From Streptomyces sp. NRRL WC-3605 (GTDB taxonomy: Bacteria; Actinomycetota; Actinomycetes; Streptomycetales; Streptomycetaceae), in contig NZ_LLZN01000002.1 of assembly GCF_001509795.1 (NCBI RefSeq), forward strand, positions 248,001 through 312,000: a stretch of 64,000 nt of DNA, in the 5' to 3' direction. The notes beneath the pieces are model-generated. The model made no database searches. It was not told the origin of the DNA and saw only the letters and a program-made list of their open reading frames with translations. Positions 15,869-26,117 of this stretch are shown here, piece after piece. How positions within the stretch are numbered: position 1 is the first letter of the stretch; every line of letters begins with the position of its first letter. Made by a program: the position numbers and the translations under genes.

Positions 15869-16729
15869 TCAGCGGGCCGCCGAAGGGCCGGCGGAGCCCG
15901 CCTTGCGCAGCGCGTCGGCCTCGGCCACGTTGCGCTGGTGCTCGGCGTAGTCGGCCGTGAAGCGGGTGTCGCCGGGTTTGACGGTGACGAAGTACAGCCA
16001 GTCGCCGGCGGCCGGGTTGACGGCGGCGCGCATGGCGTCGGCCCCCGGGCCGGCGATCGGCGTCGGCGGCAGTCCCATGCGCTGGTACGAGTTGTAGGGG
16101 CTCTCGATCCGGGTGTCCGCCTGGCTGGGGGTGCCGGAGGAACGGTTCAGCGCGTAGTTGACCGTCGAGTCCATCTGGAGCGGCATGCCGCGCTCCAGCC
16201 GGTTGAAGACGACCCGGGCCACCTTGGCCATGTCCGCCTTGGTGGCGGCCTCGGCCTGGACGAGGCTGGCGATGGTCACCGCCTGGTAGACGTTCATGGC
16301 GTTGCGCTGGGCTCCGGCGGCGATCGGGGCTCGGCTGAACTTCTGGTCGGCCTTGGCGACCATGTCGGCCAGGAGTGCCTCCGGGGTGACCCGGGTGCCG
16401 TCGCGCTCCAGCGGGTACTTCGCCGGGAAGAGGTAGCCCTCGGGATTGCCGTCGGCCTCGTTGGGCAGTTTGAGCTTCGCGCCGGCCAGGGACTTCTTGG
16501 TGCTGCCGGGCGGCAGGGCGAGAGCCTTGTCGACCGCCGCGTAGACCTGGCTCGCGCGCCAGCCCTCCGGGATCACGAGGGAGGCGGGCAGGGCCGGTTC
16601 CTCCTCGCCCGTGATCAGCAGCGGCACCGCCACGGCGGTGCCGGCCACGACGGCGCCTGCGGCGATGAGGGCGACACGGCCCCGGCGCGTGAGTCGGATG
16701 GTGTTCCGTGACGGAGTGTTCAGGTACAT
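15869..16729 (-). CDS. mltG: MltG-type endolytic murein transglycosylase
   Basis: A 286-residue YceG/MltG-family protein, single-pass membrane-anchored (hydrophobic segment ~20-40), which cleaves nascent glycan strands. Family hallmarks: GYLFPAKYPL near residue 123, the IASLVQAEA motif with the catalytic Glu, then ARVVFNRLERGMPLQMDSTVNYAL, and SPYNSYQRMGLPPTPI. It is shorter than the main MltG of streptomycetes and may be a paralogue. It lies 43 bp after an ABC exporter gene on the same strand and has no obvious ribosome binding site. Confidence 0.9.
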   Translation of the reverse strand: MYLNTPSRNTIRLTRRGRVALIAAGAVVAGTAVAVPLLITGEEEPALPASLVIPEGWRASQVYAAVDKALALPPGSTKKSLAGAKLKLPNEADGNPEGYLFPAKYPLERDGTRVTPEALLADMVAKADQKFSRAPIAAGAQRNAMNVYQAVTIASLVQAEAATKADMAKVARVVFNRLERGMPLQMDSTVNYALNRSSGTPSQADTRIESPYNSYQRMGLPPTPIAGPGADAMRAAVNPAAGDWLYFVTVKPGDTRFTADYAEHQRNVAEADALRKAGSAGPSAAR

Positions 16730-16772
16730 GCGGGAACGGTAACCCGCACAACGTCACAAAAGCGGCATATCG

Positions 16773-18575
16773 TCACCCCGTCGGCTCCAGTTGTGCGTCC
16801 CTGCGGACCAGCGCCGCATAGCGGCCGTCGCGCGCCAACAGCTCCCCGTGCGTGCCGCGTTCGGCGACGTGCCCCGCGTCGAGGACCACGATCTGGTCGG
16901 CGCCCCGAATGGTCGACAGCCGGTGGGCGATGGTGATCGTGGTGCGGTTGGCCGACAGAGCGTCGATGGCCTGCTGGACGGCGTGCTCGGTACGGGTGTC
17001 CAGCGCGCTGGTCGCCTCGTCGAGGATCAGCACGGGCGGGTCCCGCAGGATGGTGCGGGCGATGGCGAGGCGCTGTTTCTCGCCGCCGGAGAAGCGGTGG
17101 CCGCGTTCGCCGACGACCGTGTCGTAGCCGTCGGGCAGTGCGGCGATGTGGTCGTGGATCTGGGCCGCCTCGGCCGCCGCGTGCAGTTCCTCGTCGGTGG
17201 CGTCGGGTTTGGCGAAGCGCAGGTTGTCGGCGACGGAGGCGTGGAAGAGGTACGTCTCCTGCGAGACGACGCCCACGGCCCGGGCGAGGGTGTCGAAGTC
17301 CAGGTCGCGCACGTCGACCCCGTCGAGGGTGACGCGGCCGCCCGTCACGTCGTACAGGCGTGGCACGAGGTGGCCCAGGGTCGACTTGCCGGCGCCGGTG
17401 GGGCCGACGACCGCGAGGCTGCTGCCGGCCGGGACGGTGACGTCGATGCCGTCGAGGATAGGGGCGCCCTTGCCGTCGTAGCGGAACTCGACGTCCTCGA
17501 AGCGGACTTCGCCCTTGACGCGGTCCAGGTGGACGGGCTCCTCGCGCTCGGTGATGTCGATGGGGAGGTCCAGGTACTCGAAGATGCGCTGGAAGAGCGC
17601 GAGCGAGGTCTGGATCTGCACACCGGTGGACAGCAGGCTCACGGCGGGCCGGAACAGGCCCTGCTGGAGCGAGACGAACGCGACGATCGTGCCGATGGAG
17701 ACCTGCGGGCCGCCGACCTGGAGCGCCAGTCCTGCGGTCCAGTAGATGAAGGCGGGCATGGCCGCCATGACGATGGTGATGACCGCCATGCGCCAGCGGC
17801 CGGCCATGCTGGAGCGCACCTCGAGGTCGACCAGTTGCTCGGACTCGTCGGAGAACGCCTTGGTCAGCGAGTCGGACCGGCCCATGGTGCGCCCGAGCAG
17901 GATGCCGCTGACGGAGAGCGACTCGGTGACGGTGGCCGCCATCGCGGCCATCTGCTTCTGGCGCTGCGTGGTGATCTTCTTGCGTTCGTTGCCGACGCGG
18001 CGGCTGATCCAGACGAAGACGGGCAGCAGGAGCAGCGAGACCACGGTGAGCCGCCAGTCGAGCGCGATCATCGCGACGATCGTGGCGACCACGCTGGTCA
18101 GGTTGGAGACCAGGGAGGTCGCGGTGGAGGTGACGGTCGCCTGCATACCGCCGATGTCGTTGGCGATGCGGGACTGGACCTCGCCGGTGCGAGTGCGCGT
18201 GAAGAAGGCGAGCGACATGCGCTGGAGGCGGCCGTAGACGGCGGTGCGCAGGTCGTGCATGACGCGCTGGCCGACCGTGGTGGAGATCAGGGTCTGCAGC
18301 ACGCCGAAGACGCTGGTGAGGACGGCGCTGAGGATCATGCCGAGCGCGAGCAGGCTGAGCAGCCCGGTGCGGCCCTGCGGGATCGCTACGTCGAGGATCT
18401 CCTTGAGCAGGAACGGTGTGGCGACGCCGACCAGCGACGAGGCGCCGACGAGTACGCCGACGACCCCGAGGCGGCCTCGGTACGGGCGGAAGAGCCGCAG
18501 GATGCGGCGGACCTGCCGCGGCTGCTCGGCTGCGGCGGCGGGAGGCGTCCAGGCGGGTTCGCGGTCGGGATGCAT
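16773..18575 (-). CDS. ABC exporter, fused permease and ATPase (MsbA/LmrA type)
   Basis: A 600-residue half-transporter. Six-helix permease domain (~45-320) followed by an ATPase domain with intact motifs: Walker A VGPTGAGKST, signature FSGGEKQR, Walker B VLILDEATSALD and H-loop IAHRLST. It probably works as a homodimer exporting a lipophilic or toxic compound. A MarR regulator gene is divergent, with a palindrome between them, which suggests ligand-induced derepression. The ATG at 18575 has AGGAG close upstream. Confidence 0.93.
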   Translation of the reverse strand: MHPDREPAWTPPAAAAEQPRQVRRILRLFRPYRGRLGVVGVLVGASSLVGVATPFLLKEILDVAIPQGRTGLLSLLALGMILSAVLTSVFGVLQTLISTTVGQRVMHDLRTAVYGRLQRMSLAFFTRTRTGEVQSRIANDIGGMQATVTSTATSLVSNLTSVVATIVAMIALDWRLTVVSLLLLPVFVWISRRVGNERKKITTQRQKQMAAMAATVTESLSVSGILLGRTMGRSDSLTKAFSDESEQLVDLEVRSSMAGRWRMAVITIVMAAMPAFIYWTAGLALQVGGPQVSIGTIVAFVSLQQGLFRPAVSLLSTGVQIQTSLALFQRIFEYLDLPIDITEREEPVHLDRVKGEVRFEDVEFRYDGKGAPILDGIDVTVPAGSSLAVVGPTGAGKSTLGHLVPRLYDVTGGRVTLDGVDVRDLDFDTLARAVGVVSQETYLFHASVADNLRFAKPDATDEELHAAAEAAQIHDHIAALPDGYDTVVGERGHRFSGGEKQRLAIARTILRDPPVLILDEATSALDTRTEHAVQQAIDALSANRTTITIAHRLSTIRGADQIVVLDAGHVAERGTHGELLARDGRYAALVRRDAQLEPTG

Positions 18576-18717
18576 GGGCTCCTACGGAGGTGGGCGGGCG
18601 GAGACCTTGGGTGGTCGGAGACAGCGGGTGGGCTTCGGTCAGGCTGACACCGCGGCCACGCTGAGACTGGGGGCAGGCTGAGACCGAGGGCAGGCTGGGA
18701 CTGACGGAGCTTAGCTC

Positions 18718-18738
18718 ATTGTTACCTATGTTCACAAT
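18718..18738. promoter_or_regulatory. MarR-type operator in the ABC/marR divergent promoter region
   Basis: ATTGTTACCTATGTTCACAAT has ATTGT/ACAAT arms around an 11-base centre and stands out as AT-rich in this DNA. It lies 27 bp upstream of the marR start. The position and symmetry fit an autoregulated MarR site that also controls the ABC exporter. Confidence 0.6.
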
Positions 18739-18764
18739 GAACGGCGTCCTGATATTGTTCCCGC

Positions 18765-19217
18765 ATGACCATGCCCGATGCCGACGGCCCGCTCGCCGAG
18801 CAGTTGCTGCGCCTCACCCGCCGGGTGCACCGGATCCAGAAGCGGCACCTGATGGAGTGCGGCGTCGGGATCACTCCGGCGCAGTCCCGTCTGCTGCGAA
18901 CCCTCGCGCACTACGACGCGCCCCCGCGGATGGCCGACCTCGCCGAACGGCTGGAGGTCGTGCCGCGCGCCGTGACGACCCTGGTCGACGGGCTGGAGGC
19001 GCACGGGAAGGTACGCCGGGTCCCCGATCCGACCAACCGGCGGGTCATCCGGATCGAACTGACCGACGACGGGCGCGGCGCCCTGCGCGAGCTGCACCGG
19101 GCGCGCCGGTCGGCGGCGGAGGAGATCCTCGCGCCGCTGACGGAGGAACAGCGGTCCGTCCTGGGCGTCCTCCTCGACACCCTGGTGGACGGAGGGACCG
19201 GCGGCCACGGGTGCTGA
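18765..19217 (+). CDS. MarR-family transcriptional regulator
   Basis: A 150-residue winged-helix regulator. The core reads ITPAQSRLLRTLAHYDAPPRMADLAERLEVVPRAVTTLVDGLE with the recognition helix, then the wing DPTNRRVIRIELTDDGR. It is normal MarR length with a dimerising C-terminal helix. It is divergent from the ABC exporter and likely represses it through the palindrome at 18718-18738. Confidence 0.93.
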   Translation: MTMPDADGPLAEQLLRLTRRVHRIQKRHLMECGVGITPAQSRLLRTLAHYDAPPRMADLAERLEVVPRAVTTLVDGLEAHGKVRRVPDPTNRRVIRIELTDDGRGALRELHRARRSAAEEILAPLTEEQRSVLGVLLDTLVDGGTGGHGC

Positions 19218-19259
19218 GTGCGGCGCTGGGGTGGACCCGTCGTTCCGGGCCCGCCCGAG

Positions 19260-20003
19260 TCAGTACGAGCGACGCAGGTCCGCCTTGTCCCCCATCACCA
19301 CCACGGGATGCCGAGCCGGGTCGAGCGTCCGGAGCAGATACCGCATCCCCGATTCGGACAGACTGACACAGGCCGACGTACCACTGCCGTGGTCCATGTG
19401 CAGCCAGATGCTCCCACCCTTTTGCCGGCCCTCGGGACGGGTGGGGTCGTTGGGGGACGTGCCCTTGATCCGGTTGTAGTCGATGGCGATGACGTAGTCG
19501 AAGTCGTGCCAGTACGACTCGGCCCACCAGCGCGGTGCCGCGAACCCCGGCGAACGCGTGTACGGCAACTTGGCGCCGGGGTCCGCCCGTACGCCGCCCG
19601 CGTCGCTCAGCGTGAAGACACCGACCGGGCTGCGGTTGTCGCCCTCATGGTGGTCGGTGGTCCAGCCCCTCTTGCCGTTGTGCGCGGGCCAACTGCGCGC
19701 CCGTTCCCAGGTGGAGCCCCGCTTCTCGTAGAACACGACCGTGGCGTCGGGTGAGTCCTTGCCGTCTCCGTAGACCGCCACGACCTGCTCGGACCTCGCG
19801 GGGATGCGGGTGTGCCAGCGGTCACCGACGCCCGGCACGCGCGTCGCCTCCGCCGCGCCGGCCGAGGGGGTACGGGTCGCTCTGCCGGGTTCCGCGCCCG
19901 CGCCCGCGCTGGGCCGCGCGCCGTCGCACGCGGTGAGGACCATCAGGAGGAAGGCGGCGGCAGCCGTCGCGGCCGCCGCCCGTCGAGTACCGCTGAAGCG
20001 CAT
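19260..20003 (-). CDS. L,D-transpeptidase-like (YkuD-fold) lipoprotein
   Basis: A 247-residue exported protein with a signal peptide ending in a lipobox-like LTAC near residue 25, a short linker, then a catalytic domain: NRSPVGVFTLSDAGG, YVIAIDYNR, and IWLHMDHGSGTSACVSLSE. The His and the Cys of TSAC fit the YkuD active site (H..(S/T)xxC), as in proteins annotated as L,D-transpeptidases or YkuD-like. The ATG at 20003 gives a proper signal peptide; an earlier in-frame start would add 31 unlikely residues. It converges with marR. Confidence 0.82.
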   Translation of the reverse strand: MRFSGTRRAAAATAAAAFLLMVLTACDGARPSAGAGAEPGRATRTPSAGAAEATRVPGVGDRWHTRIPARSEQVVAVYGDGKDSPDATVVFYEKRGSTWERARSWPAHNGKRGWTTDHHEGDNRSPVGVFTLSDAGGVRADPGAKLPYTRSPGFAAPRWWAESYWHDFDYVIAIDYNRIKGTSPNDPTRPEGRQKGGSIWLHMDHGSGTSACVSLSESGMRYLLRTLDPARHPVVVMGDKADLRRSY

Positions 20004-20199
20004 CGCTCCATGGTCGCACCGCGGCCCTGCCCGGGCCGGGACGCGACCCGGACCGGATCCGTGCGGCGCAGCGGAAAACCGTTTGCGCGCTGCCACTCCC
20101 CGACGTCAACCTGTCACGGTTTGCTGCCGCCGTGCGGGGTCGCTCTCCCCGTACCGGCACCCTCCTCTCCCTCTCCCTGTCACGAGCCACTGGGACGTC

Positions 20200-22064
20200 A
20201 TGCAGATTCAAGACCTTCCGTACCCCGACCCGGGTGCGCCCGACGCCCGCTCCGGTCCCCGCTTCCTGTGGTGGCTCTTCAGGAACCAGCTGGACGGCCA
20301 GTTCAAGGCGCTCGCCTGGGGACTGCTCCACTTCCTGTCGGTGTCCGCGCTGCCGTTCTGTGTGGGCGTCGCCGTTCAGGCCGTCGTCGACCGGTCCGGA
20401 AGCCGGCTCGCCCTGGCGGGCGGGCTGCTGGCCCTGTGCTGCGCGGGCAGCGCGCTCGGCGACACCTTCCTGCACCGTGCCGCGGTCACCAACTGGATCA
20501 CCGCGGCCGCCCGCGTCCAGCAGGTGCTGGCCCGCAAGGCCGCCCATCTGGGTTCGGCGCTCACCCGGCGGGTCGCGGCCGGCGAGGTCGTGGCCGTCTC
20601 GACGGGCGACGTCGAGAAGATCGGCTGGTTCGTCGAGGCCCTGTCGCGCTTCACGGCGGCCGCGGTCACCATCGTCGTCGTCTGCGTCGGCCTCGTCGTC
20701 TACCAGCCCGCGCTCGGCGTGGTCGTCGCGGTGGGCCTGCCCGTGCTGGCCCTCGCCGTCCTGCCGCTGCTCCCCCGCGCGACCCGGCGGGCCGACGTCC
20801 AGCGCGAGAAGGCGGGCCGCGCCACGGAACTGGCCTCCGACACCGTCGCCGGACTGCGCGTCCTGCGGGGCATCGGCGGCGAGGAACTCTTCCTCGACCG
20901 CTACCGCGCGGCCTCCCAGGAGGTGCGCCACGCGGCGGTGCGCAGCGCCCGCATGTGGTCCCTGATCTCCGCCATCCAGGTCCTCCTGCCGGGCCTGCTG
21001 CTGATCACCGTGGTCTGGTACGGCGTCCGCCTCGCCGGTGCGGGTCGCGTCGACGTCGGCGAACTCGTCGCCGTCTACAGCTCGGTCATGATCCTCACCT
21101 ATCCGCTGCGGCACTTCGAGGAGATCGCGATGGCGTACTCCTTCTCGCGGCCGTCGGCCCGGCGGGCCGCGAAGGTGCTGTCGCTGGAGCGGGCCACCGA
21201 CACCGGCGGCGCACGTACCGGGACGGAGCCGCCGTCCGGCGACCTGTACGACCCGGCGACCGGGCTGCTCGCCCCGGCCGGCCGACTCACGGCCGTCGTG
21301 TGCGGAGACCCGGACGCGGCCGGACGGCTGGCCGAACGGCTCGGCGGACACCCCTCGGAGAAGGGCGAGTCGGTCCTGCTGGGGGGCGTGCCGCTGGACG
21401 AGGTGCCGCTCGACACCGCCCGCACCGCCGTCCTCGTGCAGGACAAGGACCCGGTGCTGCTCTCCGGCACGTTGCGCGACCTCTTCGACGTGCCCAGGTC
21501 GGGGGACGTCGACCCCGAACCGGCCCTCGTCGCCGCCCAGTGCCAGGACGTCCTGGCCGCGCTGGTCCAGGGGTCCGTCGGCGCCGCCGACCCGATGGAC
21601 TCCCGGATCACCGAACGCGGGCGGTCCCTGTCCGGCGGCCAGCGCCAGCGGCTCGCGCTCGCCCGGTCACTGGTCACGGACCCGGAGGTCCTGGTCCTCG
21701 ACGAGCCGACCTCGGCCGTGGACTCCCACACGGAGGCAAGGATCGCGCAGGGCGTACGGGAGTTGCGCGCGGGGCGCACCACCGTGGTGTTCACCTCCTC
21801 CCCCCTTCTCCTGGACCGCGCCGACCGAGTCGTCCTCGTCCACGAAGGTGAGGTCGTCGCCGTCGGCGTCCACCGCGAACTGCTGCACGCCGAGCCCCGG
21901 TACCGGGCCGTGGTGACCCGGGAACCGGACGCGGACCGTGACGGGAGCGAGGACGGGGCCCGGCAGTCGCCGACACCGGGCGGGCCCGGTCTCCCGGCCG
22001 GAGCGGATGCCGGGTCCGGCCTGGAGGACGTGTTGAAGGAACTGGAAGAGATCGAGGAGTCGGC

Positions 22065-22068
<4 letters not shown>
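20200..22068 (+). CDS. ABC exporter subunit A, degenerate Walker A
   Basis: A 622-residue permease-ATPase half-transporter. The ATPase domain has an intact signature (LSGGQ, residue ~477) and Walker B (VLVLDEPTSAVD), but the Walker A position reads VCGDPDAAGRL (~367) without the essential Lys. The H-loop His is replaced by Ser (FTSSP, ~534). It overlaps the partner gene by ATGA. Its partner has the opposite defects, so the two should form a heterodimer with one canonical and one dead nucleotide site. The ATG at 20200 starts MQIQDLPYP; upstream in-frame sequence is Arg/Pro-rich and not protein-like. Confidence 0.88.
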
Positions 22069-23852
<1,784 letters not shown>

Positions 23853-24257
23853 GGGGGTGCCGGTGGACGGGGCGGTCCTGATGGCCCCGGTAGTCCCGGT
23901 GGCCCCGGTGGCTGCGGCTGCGGTGGCTGCGGTGCCCCCGGTGGCCGGGTTTCCAGCGCCTCGGGTGACCCGGCGTTGCGGGGTCCGGTTCCGGCCCGGG
24001 TGGATCGGCCTCAACGGGGTCGGCTCGACGGGCCCGGCGCCGGGGTCGCCACCCACGGCCCGTGCCCGGAACACGACGGCCCGGGGCCGTGCCGTTGCGC
24101 GGGGGTGAAAAGGGGTGGAAGGCTGGATATCGGCACCGGTTCGGGGAGCACCCGGGAACCTCGCGGTTCGCGCCGGGTGCGGCCTGTGCCCCGCGTCGCG
24201 GCGCCATGCCGTCGACAGCGGTGACCTCGGGCCCTTCCCCACCACCTGGAGGTACCC
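23853..24257. other. 405-bp intergenic stretch with a low-complexity CCGGTGGCC tract
   Basis: I see no convincing gene. Bases ~23875-23955 are a short-period tract of GGTGGCC/CCGGTGGCTG units that gives Gly/His/Arg or Ala/Thr repeats in several frames, without codon bias favouring one. The remainder leads to a good ribosome binding site (GGAGGTACCC) for the DUF5709 gene, so a promoter is expected near the right end. Confidence 0.5.
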
Positions 24258-24728
24258 GTGAACAGCGCCGACGGATGGGGTGACGACGTCTACCAGCCCG
24301 ACAGCGACGAGCAGCGTGAGGACACGGGGCTCCTCGACGCCGAGGACACGCTGGAGGAGGACGGCGTCGACGATCCCCTGGACCGCGGCTGGTCCCCTCC
24401 GGAACGTCCCTGGGCGGTGGAGCACGACGGCGTCACCGCCGCCGAGCGCCATCGGGGCGAGACCCTCGACCAGAGGCTCGCCGAGGAGCTGCCCGACCTC
24501 GCCGCGCCGGACGGCGACGGCATGGGGGACGCCGAGGACACCGACGGGGAACTGCTCGACGAAGAGGTCGGGGGCGCGCGCTCCGGACGCCTCGTGGCGC
24601 CGGACGAGGGTGCCCACGAGGACGAGGAGAGCGCGCTCGTCGCCACCGACGTCGGCATCGACGGAGCGGCCGCGTCCGCGGAGGAGGCCGCCATGCACAT
24701 CGTCGACGAGGACGCCCTGTCCGGCTGA
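24258..24728 (+). CDS. DUF5709 domain protein
   Basis: A 156-residue, very acidic soluble protein. The family pattern is clear: GDDVYQPDS at the N-terminus, LEEDGVDDPLDRGWSPPERPW, then the conserved C-terminal block GRLVAPDEGAHEDEE..LVATDVGIDG and SAEEAAMHIV. It is common in streptomycetes and of unknown function. It starts at GTG 24258 with GGAGG upstream. Confidence 0.9.
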   Translation: MNSADGWGDDVYQPDSDEQREDTGLLDAEDTLEEDGVDDPLDRGWSPPERPWAVEHDGVTAAERHRGETLDQRLAEELPDLAAPDGDGMGDAEDTDGELLDEEVGGARSGRLVAPDEGAHEDEESALVATDVGIDGAAASAEEAAMHIVDEDALSG

Positions 24729-24860
24729 CGCCCCGCCCGAGCCCGGTCCGTACAGGCCACTCACGCGCGGTTCCCGTCCCCCGGTGCCCTCACGGGAAAC
24801 CCGGCACCCCAGCCCCTCCGTCTTGCCCTCCCGCCCGAAGCCGTCACACGAGGAGTACGC

Positions 24861-25124
24861 ATGCAGCAGGACAAGCAGCCCGACTACCACCCGGTCGTGT
24901 TCCGTGACCGCGCCGCCGGCTACGCCTTCCTCACCCGGTCCACCGCGACCAGCGAGCAGACCATCGAGTGGGACGACGGCGAGACCTACCCGGTCGTGGA
25001 CGTCGAGATCTCCTCGGAGAGCCACCCCTTCTACACGGGCAAGGCCCGCACGGTGGACACCGAGGGCCGCGTCGCCGCCTTCGAGCGGCGCTATGGCAGC
25101 GGCGGAGCCGGTCAGGGCGGCTGA
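24861..25124 (+). CDS. rpmE2: ribosomal protein L31 type B (zinc-independent)
   Basis: An 87-residue L31 paralogue: [21 protein letters not shown], then [19 protein letters not shown], ending FERRYG. It lacks the CxxC zinc ligands of the ordinary L31, so it belongs to the class that replaces the zinc form in the 50S subunit under zinc limitation. Such genes are usually repressed by Zur; I see no clear Zur box in the 132 bp upstream. The ribosome binding site is CGAGGAG. Confidence 0.92.
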   Translation: MQQDKQPDYHPVVFRDRAAGYAFLTRSTATSEQTIEWDDGETYPVVDVEISSESHPFYTGKARTVDTEGRVAAFERRYGSGGAGQGG

Positions 25125-25146
25125 ACCGGCACCCCGACGACGGGGT

Positions 25147-25172
25147 CCACGGCCGGGTGAGCGGGGCCGTGG
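25147..25172. terminator. stem-loop between convergent rpmE2 and hydrolase genes
   Basis: CCACGGCC at 25147-25154 pairs with GGCCGTGG at 25165-25172 around a 10-base loop. It sits 22 bp after the rpmE2 stop and 5 bp before the end of the opposing gene, so it can serve both directions. Confidence 0.6.
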
Positions 25173-25177
25173 CCCTG

Positions 25178-25972
25178 TCAGATCACGTTCAGTGCCGCCG
25201 CGCCGCCCACGCCGCCCAGGATCATGAACGCCGGCATCAGCACCCTGAGCTCCACCCAGCTGCCGGCCCGGAAGCGCATGAACTTCGGCGGGCCCAGCGG
25301 GTACCAGCGCTTGCGGCCGACCGGGATGGGCCACAGGATCGGGCACCCGGACACCGTGAGCGCGTCCCCGATGTCGTGCACCAGGGCACCCAGCACGACG
25401 GGCAGGCCCAGCCACAGGTACTCCTGGCCCGGCGCCGTGAACAGCCAGTTCGAGCCGTGCCCCGGCTGGTCCAGGACACCCGCGAGGATCCACGAGCTGG
25501 TGGCGGCGAGCAGCCACACCAGCACATCGGCGCTCGCCCCTCGCGTCGCGCGCCAGAGCAGACCCTCGATCGCCAGCACCAGGTGGACGAAGAGGATCGC
25601 CAGCACCGCCCAGCGGTCCCCCGCCAGCGCCAGGGCCGAGGTGCCGCCGCCGATGAGGGCCGCCCACAGCCAGGTGTGGGTCAGCGTGCGGTGGCCGCCC
25701 GAGCGCCGGGGGTCGCCCGGCTTCCTCGTGCCCTTGTAGACGGCGTACGACAGCTTGTCGACGATCTCGCAGATCCAGCGCGACAGCGGTCCGAAGGCGC
25801 GCGAGATGGTGGCCGCCTTGTGGTCGAGGTCCGGTGCCAGGGCTGCTCCGGCGCAGATGAGGGCACCGGTGAGGAGCACCGGCCACGGCATCCCGTATCC
25901 CGTCGCGGCGGCGGCCGCTCCGACACCGAGCCAGGCGGCGGCCCCCGACAGTGAGTGTGCTGGTCCCATCAT
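25178..25972 (-). CDS. membrane-bound metal-dependent hydrolase (YdjM/DUF457 family)
   Basis: A 264-residue multi-pass membrane protein of the YdjM-like family: MGPAHSLSGAAAWLG at the N-terminus with the early His, APDLDHKAATISRAFGPLSRW, GGHRTLTHTWLW, and VHDIGDALTVSGCPILWPI. The conserved His/Asp residues are the presumed metal ligands. Physiological activity is unclear. Start choice is uncertain: ATG 25972 (MMGPAHS) matches the family N-terminus; ATG 25990 would add six residues. It is divergent from the DUF3516 helicase. Confidence 0.85.
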   Translation of the reverse strand: MMGPAHSLSGAAAWLGVGAAAAATGYGMPWPVLLTGALICAGAALAPDLDHKAATISRAFGPLSRWICEIVDKLSYAVYKGTRKPGDPRRSGGHRTLTHTWLWAALIGGGTSALALAGDRWAVLAILFVHLVLAIEGLLWRATRGASADVLVWLLAATSSWILAGVLDQPGHGSNWLFTAPGQEYLWLGLPVVLGALVHDIGDALTVSGCPILWPIPVGRKRWYPLGPPKFMRFRAGSWVELRVLMPAFMILGGVGGAAALNVI

Positions 25973-26117
25973 CGCCGTCGCCCGCCCCATTCCTCTTGTA
26001 CCGCTGTCCAGTTGACCGGGTCCGCTGACCTGCGGTCGGCGACACAGCGTAGCGTTCGCGATCTTCCTCTCCGTAGCCGATTCCCCTGTGCGGGCACCGG
26101 GCAGGCAAGATGGGTGG

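Noticed and set aside
24729..24860. Possible Zur box upstream of rpmE2
   Set aside because: I looked for a TGAAAatcaTTTTCA-type palindrome and found none; the region is uniformly GC-rich.
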